From: Mrakia gelida | Taxonomy: Eukaryota > Basidiomycota > Tremellomycetes > Cystofilobasidiales > Mrakiaceae | Length of the DNA stretch: 64,000 bases | Direction: 5' to 3' | Assembly: GCA_024345305.1 (NCBI GenBank) | Contig: BRON01000004.1 | Span: forward strand, 496,001 to 560,000 | Part shown: one piece after another, positions 18,723 to 30,506 of the stretch | How positions within the stretch are numbered: the stretch's first letter is position 1 | How the letters are laid out: each line of letters begins with the position of its first letter | Notes under the pieces: generated by a model | Databases searched by the model: none | Told to the model about the DNA's origin: nothing | The model's input: only the letters and a program-made list of their open reading frames with translations | Translations under genes and position numbers: made by a program

Positions 18723-21700
18723 ATGGCTCAACCAGCTCCCAACTTTGTGAGTCAAATCTTCACAGTCATCTCTCTAGGGACGAGAAGGGCGAGAGGGAGA
18801 GATTCATGACCAAGACGAACGAGCTTCTCTCTCCTTCCCTCCCTTTCGAACCCGTTTCCTCTCTCTCTCTCTAACTGACTCTCTACACCTCCTTATCTCT
18901 ACTAGGACTGGAACTTCAACCTTCCCGACAACGCCGGCTTCCTCGAACTGCTCGAACGCCAGATTCAATCCACCTCGCAACCTCTCCCCCTCCCTTCCTC
19001 ATCCACCTCAGCCTACCAGTCTCAAATCTCACCAGACGCTTCCGAGTCTTCTACCAACAACCGACGAGATCGAAGCGACAGTCAAGAGTCTGCAAACAAC
19101 ATGACCGCCACTTCCAAGAACGCGTACCAGCAGTATCGAGGCACGGACGAGGACGCGGAGGGAGAGGACGATTACGGATCCAGTGCAGACGAGGCTCAAG
19201 CTCAGGATCACAAGAGGAAGAAGAACGGAGGTGGGGGGACTCCCTTGGAGGGAAAGAAGGGCAAGACTGGGAAGGGGAAGGCTGCTGCTGAGGGTGAGTC
19301 TAGTCTATCTTTGGGTTGAGGGGGGGAAGGTAGAGGAAGGGAAGAGAGAGACAAGAAAGTGAGAGCTGGAGCTGACTTTCGGTTGGGTGGAACCTTCCGT
19401 TCTTTCTCGCTCTCTCTCTTTCTCTCAGACGACGACGATGGAGCAAAGAAGTCTCGTCGCAAGTCGGGTGGAGAATCCAAGGTGAGCAGTCTCTCTTCTC
19501 CCACGAATCGAGAACAGAAGGGAGGGAGAGGACGATGGAGTCGAGTCTCGACCCGAACTCTGTCCGCAGGGAGGATCGCTTCGAGACACCCACCTTCTCT
19601 TCTCTCCCTTCCCTTCTCTACGAACGATATCTGACCCGCTCTTTCGCTCTTGCAGGACGATGGGAAGCTCACCAAGCGTAAGGAGCAGAATCGAGCAGCT
19701 CAACGGGCCTTCAGGTGAGAGAAACGTTCCTTCCTTTCCTTCCCTCGGTCCTGTCGGCCTCTGCACCTCCACCTCTTCTCTCTCCTCCCCGTCCCCGAGT
19801 GGAAACTGACTTCGTTCCTCTCGCTTTTTGGTGGTCTGTCACAGGGAGAGGAAGGAGAAGCATGTCAAGGATGTACGTCTCTCTTCCTTCTCGTTTCGGA
19901 CGCTCTACTTCGAAGAAACGAAAACGAGCTGACGTCCGCGCGCCCTCTCTCTCCTCTCGTTGGTCGAACTAGCTCGAGGACAAGGTCGCTGCTCTCGTCG
20001 CCGCTACCGAAGGTCAGAAGTCGGAGAACGAGAACTTGAGGGATTTGCTAACGAGACTACAGCAGGAGAACGTTCTTGTGAGTCCTCTTTCGGACCCATC
20101 GCTGACTCCACTTTCCGACGATTCGGCCGCTAACGTCTCTCTCGTTCTTTCTTCTTCCTTCCCCTTCCTTCAGCTCAAGCAATCCGCCTTCACCTTCTCG
20201 TTCGCCGACAAGGTTGGAGGATCAGGAACTTCCGTCCCCGTCAACGCTACCAAACCTCCCTCTCCTCCCGCCTCTCTTCGTGAGAAGGACGCCGATTCAC
20301 CACAGTCGTACGTCTCTGGCTCCTCCTCCCACAACTCCTACAACAACTCGGTCTCGCCCAACACTACCTCTTCGGGTGACTCGCCGTCGAGCATCTTCAA
20401 CACCGTCAGCAGCCCCGATACTCCTCCTACTCAGCCCGGTCAAGGCTTCTCGTCGTCTGGTTTCAACGCGTTCTCGGCTCCCAACGTCAACGATCTTCAC
20501 ATCCCTGGAACGAGCTCGAGGTCCAACTCGAGTACGAGTCAGCAGCAACATCAGCAGCAGAACTCGATTCAGGAGGCGTCGATGGGAGGGTTCTCGCCGT
20601 CGTTTTTGGATTCGAACGGAGGACTTCAGGACGCTCCCTCTCCTCCTTCCTTCGCCTTCTCCCCCACGGCCTTCTTCCCTTCGGACGATCAACCCACCTC
20701 CCCATCCTCCTTCCAGCTCCTCGCCTCCAACCCCTCCTACACCTCCTTCCGAGATCCCCAATCCCTCGACGCTCAAATGGACTTCTTCGGCAATCCCTCC
20801 CTCTCGCCATCGTCGAACGAACTCTTCGGCGGTCAAGCCCAGTTCGATGGATCCCAGTTCGACGACTTCTTCCTCCACGGAACGATGCCCACCTTCACTC
20901 CCGCCGTCGAGAGCAACAACCCTCTCTCCCCTACCTCCTCCTACATGGCCTCCCTCCTCAACGACTCCCCTCAGAACAGCCACTCCAACGACGCGTCTCC
21001 TTCGTCGACGGTCTCGTCGGAGGCTCCTCCCATCTCGTACAGCGCCGAGGAGGTCAAGCTCATGCTGGAACACAAGATCTCGCCGGCCGAGTACGAGGAG
21101 AGGAAGAGGACTGGGAGCTCCACGTGCCCGTCGTCTCACTCCAAGGAAGCCATCGACGAGTCCATCAAGTCCCGCACGCCCAGCACGTTCGGTCCTCCCG
21201 TCGCTTCAGGATCGGGGTCGTCGTCGTTGGCGGAAGGGAGCGGAAAGTACGCGATGCTCAGTGGACCGTCGGCTTCGGCAGCGATGGCAGCAGAGGCGTC
21301 GCGACTCTCCGTGCCTTGGGATCAGGAAAACCATCACAAGTTCTTCGAGGGGAAGATCTTCCTTGCAGCCGTTCGTCCAACCACCTCTCTCTCTCTCTTT
21401 CTCTCTCTTCCCTGTTCTACCCTTCTCAGTACCGCGAGAGGAGAGAAGGAGGACGGACGCGAGAACACATCGCTGACCCTTCACCTCGCTTCATTTCCCC
21501 GCCCCCCTTCTTGTTCAGCAGGACCCGAAGGCGAAGAACATGCGTCTCGATCAGGTCTGGAACAAGATCATGACCGTCCCTGGATTCAACCCCGAGAACT
21601 TCGATCTTGATGGGCTCTGCGACGAGTTCAAGTGCAAGGCGAAGGTGAGCCCGCCCGTCTCCCTCTTCTTCGTCTCGGTTCGCCTTCCCTCGAGCTGACC

Positions 21701-21910
21701 TTCCTTCCCTCTCTTCCTCGTTCGCCTCTCTTCTCTCAGTGCGACGGATGTGAGTCTCCCCTTTCCCTCCCACCTCCCCTCGCTCTCGTCGGAGCGCTTC
21801 AACTGACTCCTCCCCCGTTTCCGTTCCTCCCCTCAGCCGGCGCCGTCCTCGACGAGAACCAAGTCCAACAACTCCTCGACGAGATCCCTTACCGGATGAA
21901 GAAGCCTTGA
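18723..21910 (+). CDS. YAP1: Yap1/Pap1-type AP-1 bZIP, oxidative-stress regulator
   Basis: Transcription factor that responds to peroxide and thiol stress through cysteine oxidation that masks its export signal. Exons: 18723-18746, 18906-19293, 19429-19481, 19656-19714, 19845-19872, 19973-20077, 20174-21370, 21519-21644, 21740-21749, 21837-21910; 687 aa. A bZIP follows an acidic N-terminus: basic region KRKEQNRAAQRAFRERKEKH, then a leucine zipper (LEDKVAAL, ENENLRDLLTRLQQENVLL). A long Ser/Pro/Asn-rich middle, encoded in one exon, is typical. Candidate redox cysteines: an N-side TCPSSH motif, and a C-terminal cluster LCDEFKCKAKCDG matching the PAP1 C-CRD that carries the export signal. The last cysteine of the cluster lies on a 10-base microexon. 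The acceptor at 21518 is a CAGCAG tandem, so the protein may gain or lose one Gln. The start choice gives MAQPAPNF before the first intron. Confidence 0.93.
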
Positions 21911-22556
21911 TCTGCTCCTCTCTCTCTTCTTATCCGACCCTTAGCTCCCATCCCATCGTTTGCTTGCTTTTTTACACCCCCACCTCTCGCCCCTTCGGAT
22001 CTTTCTTTCTCGACTTCCAGTTCCATCGTTGTATTTCTTAGTCGTCTCTTTCTCTCTCTCTTCGTTATCTCTCTATATCGCCTCGCCTCGTGCTGGTTCG
22101 AGCTCCCATATTGGCTTTGAACTCGCGACGGACGAACCCTCTCTTCATCTCGACGCTCGCGTCCCTTATTTTTTCGTTTTGTTTTGCTTCTACTCCTCAT
22201 CTTTTGATTCGTGATTTCGATTCGTCGTGTTCTTGCTCTCGCTCTCTCGTCTCTCTACTATGCTAGATATCGATGGCTCTCTCAGACTCAACCCAAAGCA
22301 AGGCTTGAACAAGCGAGGGAGGACTGAACCTGACACGCGCGACGAACGACGAACAAGGAAAGGAAGGGCATGCGATAAACGAGAGATAGAGAGCTTGGTA
22401 TGTTGGTTCTGGCAGAAGCGTACAAGAGAGAGAGAGGGAGGTGCGAAGAGAGAAAGAAGGGAAGGGACGATGAACAAGTACAACGATCTAGAGCGAGACG
22501 TCGAAACGAGGTGAGAAAGCACGAAGCAAGCAAAAACGAGCGAGACGCGATCAGGA
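21911..22556. other. Convergent 3' flanks, no gene seen
   Basis: Pyrimidine-rich on the bZIP side and purine-rich on the oxidase side, as expected for two facing 3' UTRs. No coding frame is credible. Confidence 0.5.
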
Positions 22557-25500
22557 CTACTTCGCTTCCTCAACAGCCATCTCCTTAATTTCCTGATCCA
22601 ACTCCTTCCCCATATCCCTCGAGCCGTCCTCCTCCACAGGCTGCCTCTCGAGGAGAGGCTTGATCAGTCGCTCGAAGTAGGGGTGGACTGGTAACGAAAG
22701 GGGGGTGTGGGAGGGAAGGAGGTCAGCGAACGCGTCGAAATGACGAGAGAAGAGATTAGGAGAGAGAGATGGTGAGCGAGATGGGTGGACGAAAACGCAC
22801 CCTTAGGAAGAGGGTTAGCCCGTCGAACCTGATCGAAGTAGGCTTGGTAGACGTCTCCGTCGTAGCGACCGAGAGGGGAGTTGATGATGTGGTCCGAGAG
22901 GGCGAAGGAGTCGACGACGGGGACTGTACGAACGAAAAGGAAAGTCGAGTCGAGTCAGTTTCAGTGCGAGGGAAGGGGAGGGAGAGAGAGAGAAGAGAAG
23001 GGAGGACTCACCAGCGACGGCTCGCAGCGAAGCACAGAGCTCGTCGACGGCGCTCTCGATTTGATCCATCTGGGAGGCTTGGAAGTAGCCGTCTGTTTGA
23101 GGAAAAGAAAGAAAGGGTCAGCGTCGAAAGAGAGCGACGGGGACGAAGACGAGGGACGAGGAGACGTCGAACGAACACTTGAGGAAAGCTCCAGCCTGCT
23201 CTTCGATCTGGTGGAGACCGTAAAGCTTGCAGATCATGAGGAGGACGTCTCGCTCGGGTCCGACGGGAGCTCCCTCGGCAGCAGAGCGGAACATTCGGAA
23301 GATGTAACTGAAGGAAGAGAGAAGAGACGAAGACGCGACGGGTTAGCTGAAGAGTTTCGAACGAGCGACGATGGAAGATGGAGAGGGAAGACGAACCCAG
23401 TGGTGTGAAGCTGCAGGAATAGAAGGGGAAGGGGACGAGTCAGCAAGACATCGAAGAAAAAGGAGGAAGAACGCGAGACGAACCTTAGCAGCGACGAATC
23501 GACCTTGCGAGACAGCCTCCATCGCGACCTCCTTGCTCGTTCCAGATTTCACTCTCTTGGCGTAATCAGCAGCGACCTTCTTGGTGAGGTTGGTAACGAC
23601 GCAAGCCCAAGCCTGAACAAAGAGAGCAAAAGGCGAGGTCAGTGAGAGCCGAGAAGAGGGAGCTTGAGGACGCGACTAACCTGATCGATATCTTCGAGAT
23701 CGAGCTTTCCAGACGACTTGGCGTTGATCACTCCAGGTCGAGCGAGGAAGGCGACTCCAGGAGCGAGCTTCTTTCCCCTCAGTCCATCTTTTCAAGGAAG
23801 AAGCGGTCACCGTCAGCGACGAGGTTGGACGAACCGAAGGGTCGAAGATCGGGAGACTCACCGTTGAAAGATCCGAGAAGAGCTCGACCGGCCTGAAGAG
23901 CGAGGACCTGGTTGGCTCCCTCCCAAGTGACCTGAACAGCGAAGTCAGAGTACATGGCGGGGAATCCAGAGTCTGCGAGAAAGAGGTTGGAAGGTCAGCG
24001 ACGAACGAAGCAAACGTGTCTTGATCGAGACGACGCACAAGCCGAGTATCCGTGTCCTCCGCACGATTGCCTGCACCACTCAATGCAGTCGAGGGTAGCC
24101 CAGGTGCAGAAAGCCTGGGGGAAAGACGAAGTCGAGTAAAGAAGGTCAGGACGACGAGTGACGAAGAACACGACGAGAATCGCTCAAGAACTAACCTTCA
24201 ATCCAGCCGAAGTCGCGTGAGTCTCCTTCAGCTTCTCGAGAACCTCCTCGAGGTTAGGCTGTAGTGGTGTAGTGGAAGGGAGTAAGGGAGTGGATAGACG
24301 TAAGCAAAATGCGGTCGATCGAGTCGAGCGAAGCGTAGAGAGGAAAGACGCACGTCGTTGGGCTCGAGAGTCTCCAGAGCACCGGTGAGATCGACGAAGA
24401 GCTCCTCCATCTTGAGAGCGGTGAATCCGACGGCGATGGCTTGGGCGAGGAGAGGCTGGGATAGGAAGAAAGGAGAAAGTCAGCGGAGTTTTCGACGAGA
24501 CGCGACGACGGCTGTTTTCTTCGACTCACCATCAGTCGTCGTTGATGGATAGGGTAATCGAGAAGCTGAGTCTCCAGCTGTAAAAGACGAAGTGGTAGAG
24601 AGTCAGCGAAGAGAATCGAGCGAAAAGAGAGAGAGAAGAGACGAACCTCGTTTCCTGCGCTCGAGAATTGACGTCGAACAGCTCCGTATCGAATAGCGAC
24701 GGTCAGAGCCTTCTTGGCCGAGTTTGAGGAGTCGGTGACCATGGAAGTTCGACCTCCGAGAAGGGCTCCGTAGGTCAATTGTGCGAGAGGAGGCTGAGTG
24801 ACCACACCGTCTCGAGAGACTTGACAGTGCTGAAGAAGGTAAGAGGGAAGAAGGGAGAACGTCAGTTCGAGGTATCCAAGGGATCTTATGTTTAGAGGAA
24901 CGTACCTTCATAAGCATCTGTTAAGAGAAAGAGAACGAGGATGGGAGTCAGCGAGAGCTACGAGGCACGACGCGTCCACATCGAGAGAGAAAGCACGAAC
25001 ATGACTCCTGGGGATCCTGACGTAGGTGAACTGGATGTAGCCGTTGTCGATTCCGTCTCGTCCCATCTTCTTTCCAATGTCTCCGATGTTGACTCCGGGG
25101 AGGAGGTTGAACGTCCTGAAGAAGGGAAGAACGGAAAGATCAGCGACGCGTCTTCTCCTTCTTCCTTCGCCGTCTCAACTCCTTTTCTCCCTTGTCACAT
25201 TCAGCGAAGCACCTCTACAAAACTAGAGATTACGCACTTGGTATCCCTGAGCTGCACAACGAACGTCTTGACTCCGTGTCGCTTTCCGTCGATGATGAGT
25301 TGGGCGAAGACCGACGAGTGGGTGGCCGTCGAGGCAGCTCCTCCGATCCACCACTTGGTGGCGCCGATATGAGGAGTGTGAATGACGAACTCGTCGCTGT
25401 GAGGGTCGAAGGTGGCAGTTGTCTCGAGTCCAGCCTGGTAAAGCAACGAAGGGAAGCAAGTGCGTCAGTCGACTCTTCGAACCCCGAGATTCGAGCTCTC

Positions 25501-26656
25501 CCAAAGGCTCGGGGTACTCACGACGTTCGATCCGTGAGCCAACTCAGTCATCGCGAAGCATCCGATCACACCGTTCAAGCCGAGCACTCCCTTCTCGATC
25601 CAGTAGTTGAACTGAGCGGGCGTCGCTCCTCCTCGAACAGCTCCCAAGAAGAGACCGTAGTGAACTCCGAATCGAGTCCAGAAGGCAGGATCGGCGATAC
25701 CGATGAGTCTGGAGAGGAAGAAGAACGGAGAGGAGGGAGGCAGAAAGCAAGGAGGGAGGGAAAGAGGGGAAAAAGGGAGACGAGAGAGGAAGGTCAGATC
25801 GAGGGAGTGGAGAGTCGAACTCTCATCAGTTCTAGCAAGCCGCGACGACGTACTGCATTCGCAGGGTGAAAGTCTCAATAGACTCGGTCGTAACGTAGTG
25901 AACCATGGTGCTGAACTGTTTTGAGAATCGAGAGCAAAAGGTCAGGAAACGAACGAGGGAAGAGATGACGACCGAGGGCTGAGTTGAGCTTGTTTCAAGG
26001 AGGGGTGAGCTGACCTTCTCCATTGTCCTCTCTCGAACCTCGTCCTTTGAGAGATCGTGAATATCGTCCAGTCGGAAAGAGGGAGTTCGGGCGATCTGAT
26101 TGGAGGGCCGACGAGAGTCAGCGAATGGGAGCGAGGAACTGGGAAGGGGAAGGTCGAGAAGGAGAAGGGAGCGAGCGAGCTTGAGAGGACGAACTTCGGC
26201 CATGAACTTCTCCTTCCTCACCTGCAGAGATCAAAGGGATGGAAGGGGTCAGCTCGATCTCTTGTAGAGGTAGCCGATCTGAGAGTGTGCTCACGAGAGC
26301 CTTCTCTCCTCCGTGCATCAAAGAGGCGAGCTGTTCGAGAAAGAAACCAAGAGGTGGGTCGGAAACGAAGTCGCCGAGTTGAGGATGATCAGCTTCACCA
26401 TTCCTCTTCCTCTCGTCTTCTCCCTGCAGATTCGAGCTCAAACGTACCTTCCTGACGTTGAAGGGAGGGTTGGCTCGCTCCTGTGAGTCGAAAAAAGTCG
26501 GCAAGCGCAAAGGGTCCGTCAGTTTTCAGCCCTCTCAGGAGGTCGGTGGGAAGGAGTCGACATCGAGGCAGCTCAGAGCTGATCGGGGCGAGAAGAGAGG
26601 GAACGAACCATGGCGAGGGTGTCTACCGTTGTTGGTTTAGGTCTGGGGAAGGCCAT
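22557..26656 (-). CDS. POX1: Peroxisomal acyl-CoA oxidase
   Basis: First step of peroxisomal beta-oxidation: FAD-dependent acyl-CoA to trans-2-enoyl-CoA plus H2O2. I resolve 23 exons, 26656-26609 to 22687-22557, all phases consistent, 698 aa. Landmarks: [146 protein letters not shown]. Length and order match fungal Pox proteins. It ends EEAK, so no clear C-terminal PTS1; fungal oxidases often lack one and enter by other routes. The window's most finely split gene: MLMK lies on a 12-base exon (24917-24906) and another exon is 14 bases (23410-23397). Remaining exons: 26480-26448, 26330-26295, 26221-26195, 26095-26015, 25915-25854, 25708-25522, 25434-25238, 25115-25001, 24829-24647, 24577-24530, 24455-24354, 24258-24196, 24114-24039, 23972-23862, 23787-23681, 23612-23484, 23307-23177, 23092-23012, 22923-22801. 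Confidence 0.95.
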
Positions 26657-27379
26657 CTTGTCGTTCTAGTTGATGAAAGTGGGGAAAGTGGATGGTGGTT
26701 TGAGGAAGGAAGGCAACGGCGAGAGGTGAGAGAGCTCAACCGGGTTCTTGAAGCGGTGAACGAATCTCGGACCAGGACACAGTTAAGCGGATGGCACATG
26801 GGAGGACCGAGCGAGAAAAATCGCCTGCTTGCAGTTTCAGCTGGGAAGATCGAAGAAATCAGAAGATCGTCTTGGCTGATCTGATGGAATCTGGTGTTGG
26901 CTTGTGAGAGGAAGGAGGAGATGATCTCGCGAGCTTCGACTTTGTGTTCGACTTTCACTACCCGTCTCGCGACGAGTACTGAAAGAAGAGACAGAAGAGA
27001 GCCATGAAGGGACGTCGGAGGGTCGTGTATTGATCGTTATGCTACCAGCTGGATTATTCGAGTCGCAGGTCCGATGGCCGAGAGGGATCGAGGGAGGTGT
27101 TGAGGCGGCGATGGGAAACGGCGACGCGACGAGGTTTGAAGACGGCGTGTGTTGTCGATATTGGAGGTGTTGGAGGGGTATGATCGGACTGATGGGGTAG
27201 TGGTAAACGAGGAGGAGGAACGGAGAGGATTGGGAGGAGGAGCAGAGGAAGGGAGGGAGTGGACGCGTTAGTAGAGGCGAGAGACGACGCGAGCGTTGAT
27301 GGAAAGGCAGAGCAAGACACGAACGATTGGTCCTGAGATGCTTCATGAGAGCTCTGCTTGCCGACGAAAAGAAGAAGGA
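26657..27379. other. Oxidase upstream region and flank of a pseudogene
   Basis: 723 bases upstream of the oxidase start. They presumably hold its promoter; I see no named fatty-acid response element. The far end runs into the 3' end of the decayed F-box-like copy D. Confidence 0.35.
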
Positions 27380-28273
27380 TCAGCTGTTGAGACTGAGAAA
27401 GAAAGCGAAGGCGAAGGCGAGAGAAAGGACAAACCAAACTACGACCTCGAAACGAAGACGCGACCTCCAAGCTGCGACGACTTCAGCGGCTCTTCCTCCG
27501 AAGATCCTCAGCTCCATCCTCTCCTTCTGCTCATGCGATCGAACGCAGATTGTCACATCGTTCACCCCGAGGAGATTGAGCAACGGCGGTCTCGAGTTGA
27601 ACCCGTTGAGTTCGCCAACAGCGTCCCTTTCAAAGACTCCCTTTTCCGCCTCCTCCGACAAATCGAAGCAGATCGATACACCTCTGCCCTTTTCCAATGG
27701 GCCGCAGAGGCAGGAAAGACAGCTCAGAGGCAAGTCGGAGATGCAGGAGTGGAAGGCAAGGCTTCGAAGGGAGGGCCAGGACGCGTGGACGAGATCGACG
27801 TCCGGCAAAAGTAGTGACTCAGAGGGGGAGGAAGGAAACATAACGACTGACTTAGGATCCAAGTGAGAGAGGAATCCAGCCCAAGTACGGTCCGAGTCGT
27901 CGTAGCACGGGAAGCCCCGGAGGAAGAACGTTTCGACAGGGAGGGCGGCAGAGGGAAGGAAGCGAGCTGAATGGAACCTGTGCCCGATCTCGGGAGATTC
28001 TCATCCAGTGTGGCCTTGAGATGTCGGATAGGATGAAGGGAGAGGTAGGGTTCGAGCTGGGGTTGGTGGAGGAGAGGATCCTGCAGAAACGTCGAGGATC
28101 ACGGTCCCCGAGAACGAAGAGAGGTCAGCTTCGTCCACCCTCCAGTCCGAGTGTCTTCCCCAACCAGAACTTAACCAGGCACTCACTCGATCACAGAAGA
28201 GCTTCGCCATGACCTTGAAGGAGATGGGAAGGAGGGAGGACGAGGGAGGAGGGAGGGAAGAAGGAGCGTCCAT
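27380..28273 (-). pseudogene. F-box-like family copy D, core deleted and frameshifted
   Basis: A clear relative of copy C that can no longer work. Exon 1 (28273-28187) starts [18 protein letters not shown] like copy B, then jumps straight to FKVMAKLFCDR, so the whole F-box-like core (about 45 residues) is missing in frame. Exon 2 begins at 28080 with DPLLHQPQLEPYLSL, matching copy C (NPLLHEPQVEPYLSL). Near 27990-28000 one base is missing relative to copy C, which shifts the frame; the family sequence then resumes in the second frame (SWPSLRSLAF, CGPLEKGRG, ICFDL, LLNLLGVNDV) down to RSRLRFEVV. The family stop codon is also gone (TAG replaced by TGG), so the frame runs on to 27380. Three independent lesions make this an old pseudogene. 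Confidence 0.88.
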
Positions 28274-28552
28274 TTAGACGAGCTTGGAGGAGCCGACGAT
28301 GGGAGATTCCGATATGGCTCGATTCGTAGGATGAAGATAAGTCACTTCAGAGCGCCAGAGAAGGGCGGGATGGACTAGCGGTATAGGTGGTCGTCGAGGA
28401 AGCTGGTCGTTGAGTGGAAGCAGGAAGGTCGACATCGAAATCGAGCTCACCTCCTTTCCTTCCCTCCCGTCTGCATCTTGCCATTCGAACCCACGTTTCT
28501 CGCTCCAACTCCTCATCTCTCGCCTTCATCGCATACGGATCACTACCCTGTC

Positions 28553-30052
28553 ATGGCTCTTCCCTCGTCGTCATCCGGGCAGGAGGACTGGGTTCAGGTC
28601 GGAAACGAAGTTCGTTCCTTTTCTCTCACCTCCTTCCCTTCCTTCTCCGCCAGCTCTGCTGACTCTACGACCTTCTTTGCTCTCCTTTTCGCTCACCTTA
28701 TCGATCGTACCACAGAGCCTCGACTCGTCTACCTCATCGTCGCAGGAAGGGATCAAGGACCTCACCTCTCACCCCTCCGGCCGCACTCTCGTCGACGAGC
28801 TTCAGTCCGAGAACGAGCGTCTCAAGCTGGAAGTTCAGAACCTCAGGAAGTCTCTCGACGAGCGAGATCGACTTCTCGCTGAGTCCCTGCCCGATGGACG
28901 TTGGGTTCGAGATAGAGGGAGGGGAAAGGATGGAGAAGAACAGGGATCTTGGGTTTGGACGAAGGTGAGCAACCCTCTTCCCTCTTTGCCCTCTCGTCTT
29001 CTGCTAATCCAGGCGACTGAGTCGTCTCCTCTTATGTATACCACGATTCTACAGGAGATGTACACGAAGCCTGTCGTTCTAGGATCAACGACCGAACCGA
29101 GCGCGTCCCTCGAATCCCTTTGAGCTCCTCGACATGATCATGTCCCTCCTTCCTCGACAAGAGCAGGTCAAGCTCTGTCTGGTATCCTTCCGTCTCCTCC
29201 TTCGAGCTTCCGACAGGATCTACAAGTATGGCATCCTTTCGTTGCGATCGGCAGAAGCAGCGCGATTCATCAAGGGAAGAGTAAGTCCTGCTCGGCGAAT
29301 CGTCCATCGCGTCGAGTCGCGCTGAACCTCCTTTCATCCTTCCGATCTTGGCTCATTCAGATCTCCTCCGCATGTGCATGGTCCAGAACCCGAATCCGTC
29401 CTCTCCTCCGCCCAAAGAATCTCTTCCTCTCCACGCAGCAGTTCAGATCGTCCGATCTTGCCCTCCTCGACGACGACAAGGACGCTCATCCGCTCTACCT
29501 CCCTCATCTCAGCATCAGGGACCTCGAGCCATCCTCTCTCCAGCGACTCACTCTCCTCCTCAGGCTGCTCAATCCGTACAAGTTGCAGCTTGGTTACAGC
29601 CGAATTCCTTACACCGGTCCCGTCCTTCCCTCCGTTGTTCGAGTCGAGGAAGCCTCCCTTGCCTTCTCTCTCCGCTGGACTCGACTAGAGTGGGTCATCT
29701 CTCACGTGAACAGGACTTTCCCTCTCCTGTACGGGACGTCAAGGACCTTCGGACTCGCCGACTGCCTGAGGAGGTGTACGAAACCAGGAAGAGAGTTGGT
29801 CTTCGTTCTCGTGTGGGAGGACCATGACGGCGCGAAGCACAGGGATCTGGTTGAGGAAGATAAGGTTCTCGCTAGTTTTCACCAGAAGGTGGACTCGAAA
29901 AGGAGGAAGGTCCATCTGAGCGTCTATGGGGATGACATCGTGAGTCCTTTTTCTACGCCCCTCGTCTGGGTCATCTCCCGTTCTCGAATCTGACAGATGT
30001 TCCTCCTCTTGTTTAGCACAGGAAGAGGATCCTTGACCAATCTCGAACTTGA
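28553..30052 (+). CDS. Divergent F-box-like protein with N-terminal coiled coil (copy F)
   Basis: Five exons: 28553-28609, 28716-28964, 29083-29280, 29361-29939, 30017-30052, giving 372 aa. The N-terminal 100 residues are a likely coiled coil (ELQSENERLKLEVQNLRKSL, DERDRLLAESL). The F-box-like core follows (NPFELLDMIMSLLPRQEQVK, LCLVSFRLLLRASDRIYKYG), and the intron after FIKGR sits exactly where the other copies split after LFCDR. The C-terminal half is Leu-rich (LPHLSIRDLEPSSL, LTLLLRLLNPYKLQL). Third exon: I chose the TAG acceptor at 29082, because the CAG at 29054 leads to a stop at 29121-29123 and loses the conserved core. That earlier acceptor could yield a short 124-aa isoform. Function beyond SCF-type adaptor is unknown. 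Confidence 0.72.
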
Positions 30053-30506
30053 TCACGCTGGGAGACGGGTGAAGGAGGTCGATTGACGGGAGGGAAACGG
30101 AGGGTCGAAAGCTGAGCTCGACGCGTCGTGATCTCGTCGAGTTAGTTTCCTTTCCTCGCCTTCCTTCATCTCTTCTTGTCACGCGATCTCTGACATCTCC
30201 CTTTTATTTTCATTTTCTCCCTCAATCTAGTGCTAGGTCCAACCGTCGTCGTTCGAACTTCTTTCTTCGCTCGCTCGCCTTCAGGGCCAAGAAACGATAC
30301 ATGAGTACTAGCAGGACGGTCACGAGAAATCGGACGAAGGGAGTACAGTGTAAAGGAGAGGCTAAATATATGTATCAAGCCGAGAAACGAGAAAACGAAA
30401 CGAAGAAGCGAACGTCCGAACAAGAGAACAAAGCAAAGAAGAAATCGAAAACCTCGACGCGCCTCGTCCACCACCCTCTACCTCGTCTCCTCCCCTCCGA
30501 CTGCAT
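30053..30506. other. Convergent 3' flanks, no gene seen
   Basis: This lies between the stops of copy F (plus) and the Cys/His-rich gene (minus). It contains a CGACGCGTCG palindrome near 30125. No gene is seen. Confidence 0.45.

Noticed and set aside
20297..21139. 280-aa Arg/Glu-rich minus-strand open frame
   Set aside because: Antisense shadow of the long Ser/Pro exon of the bZIP gene; no splice or start context.
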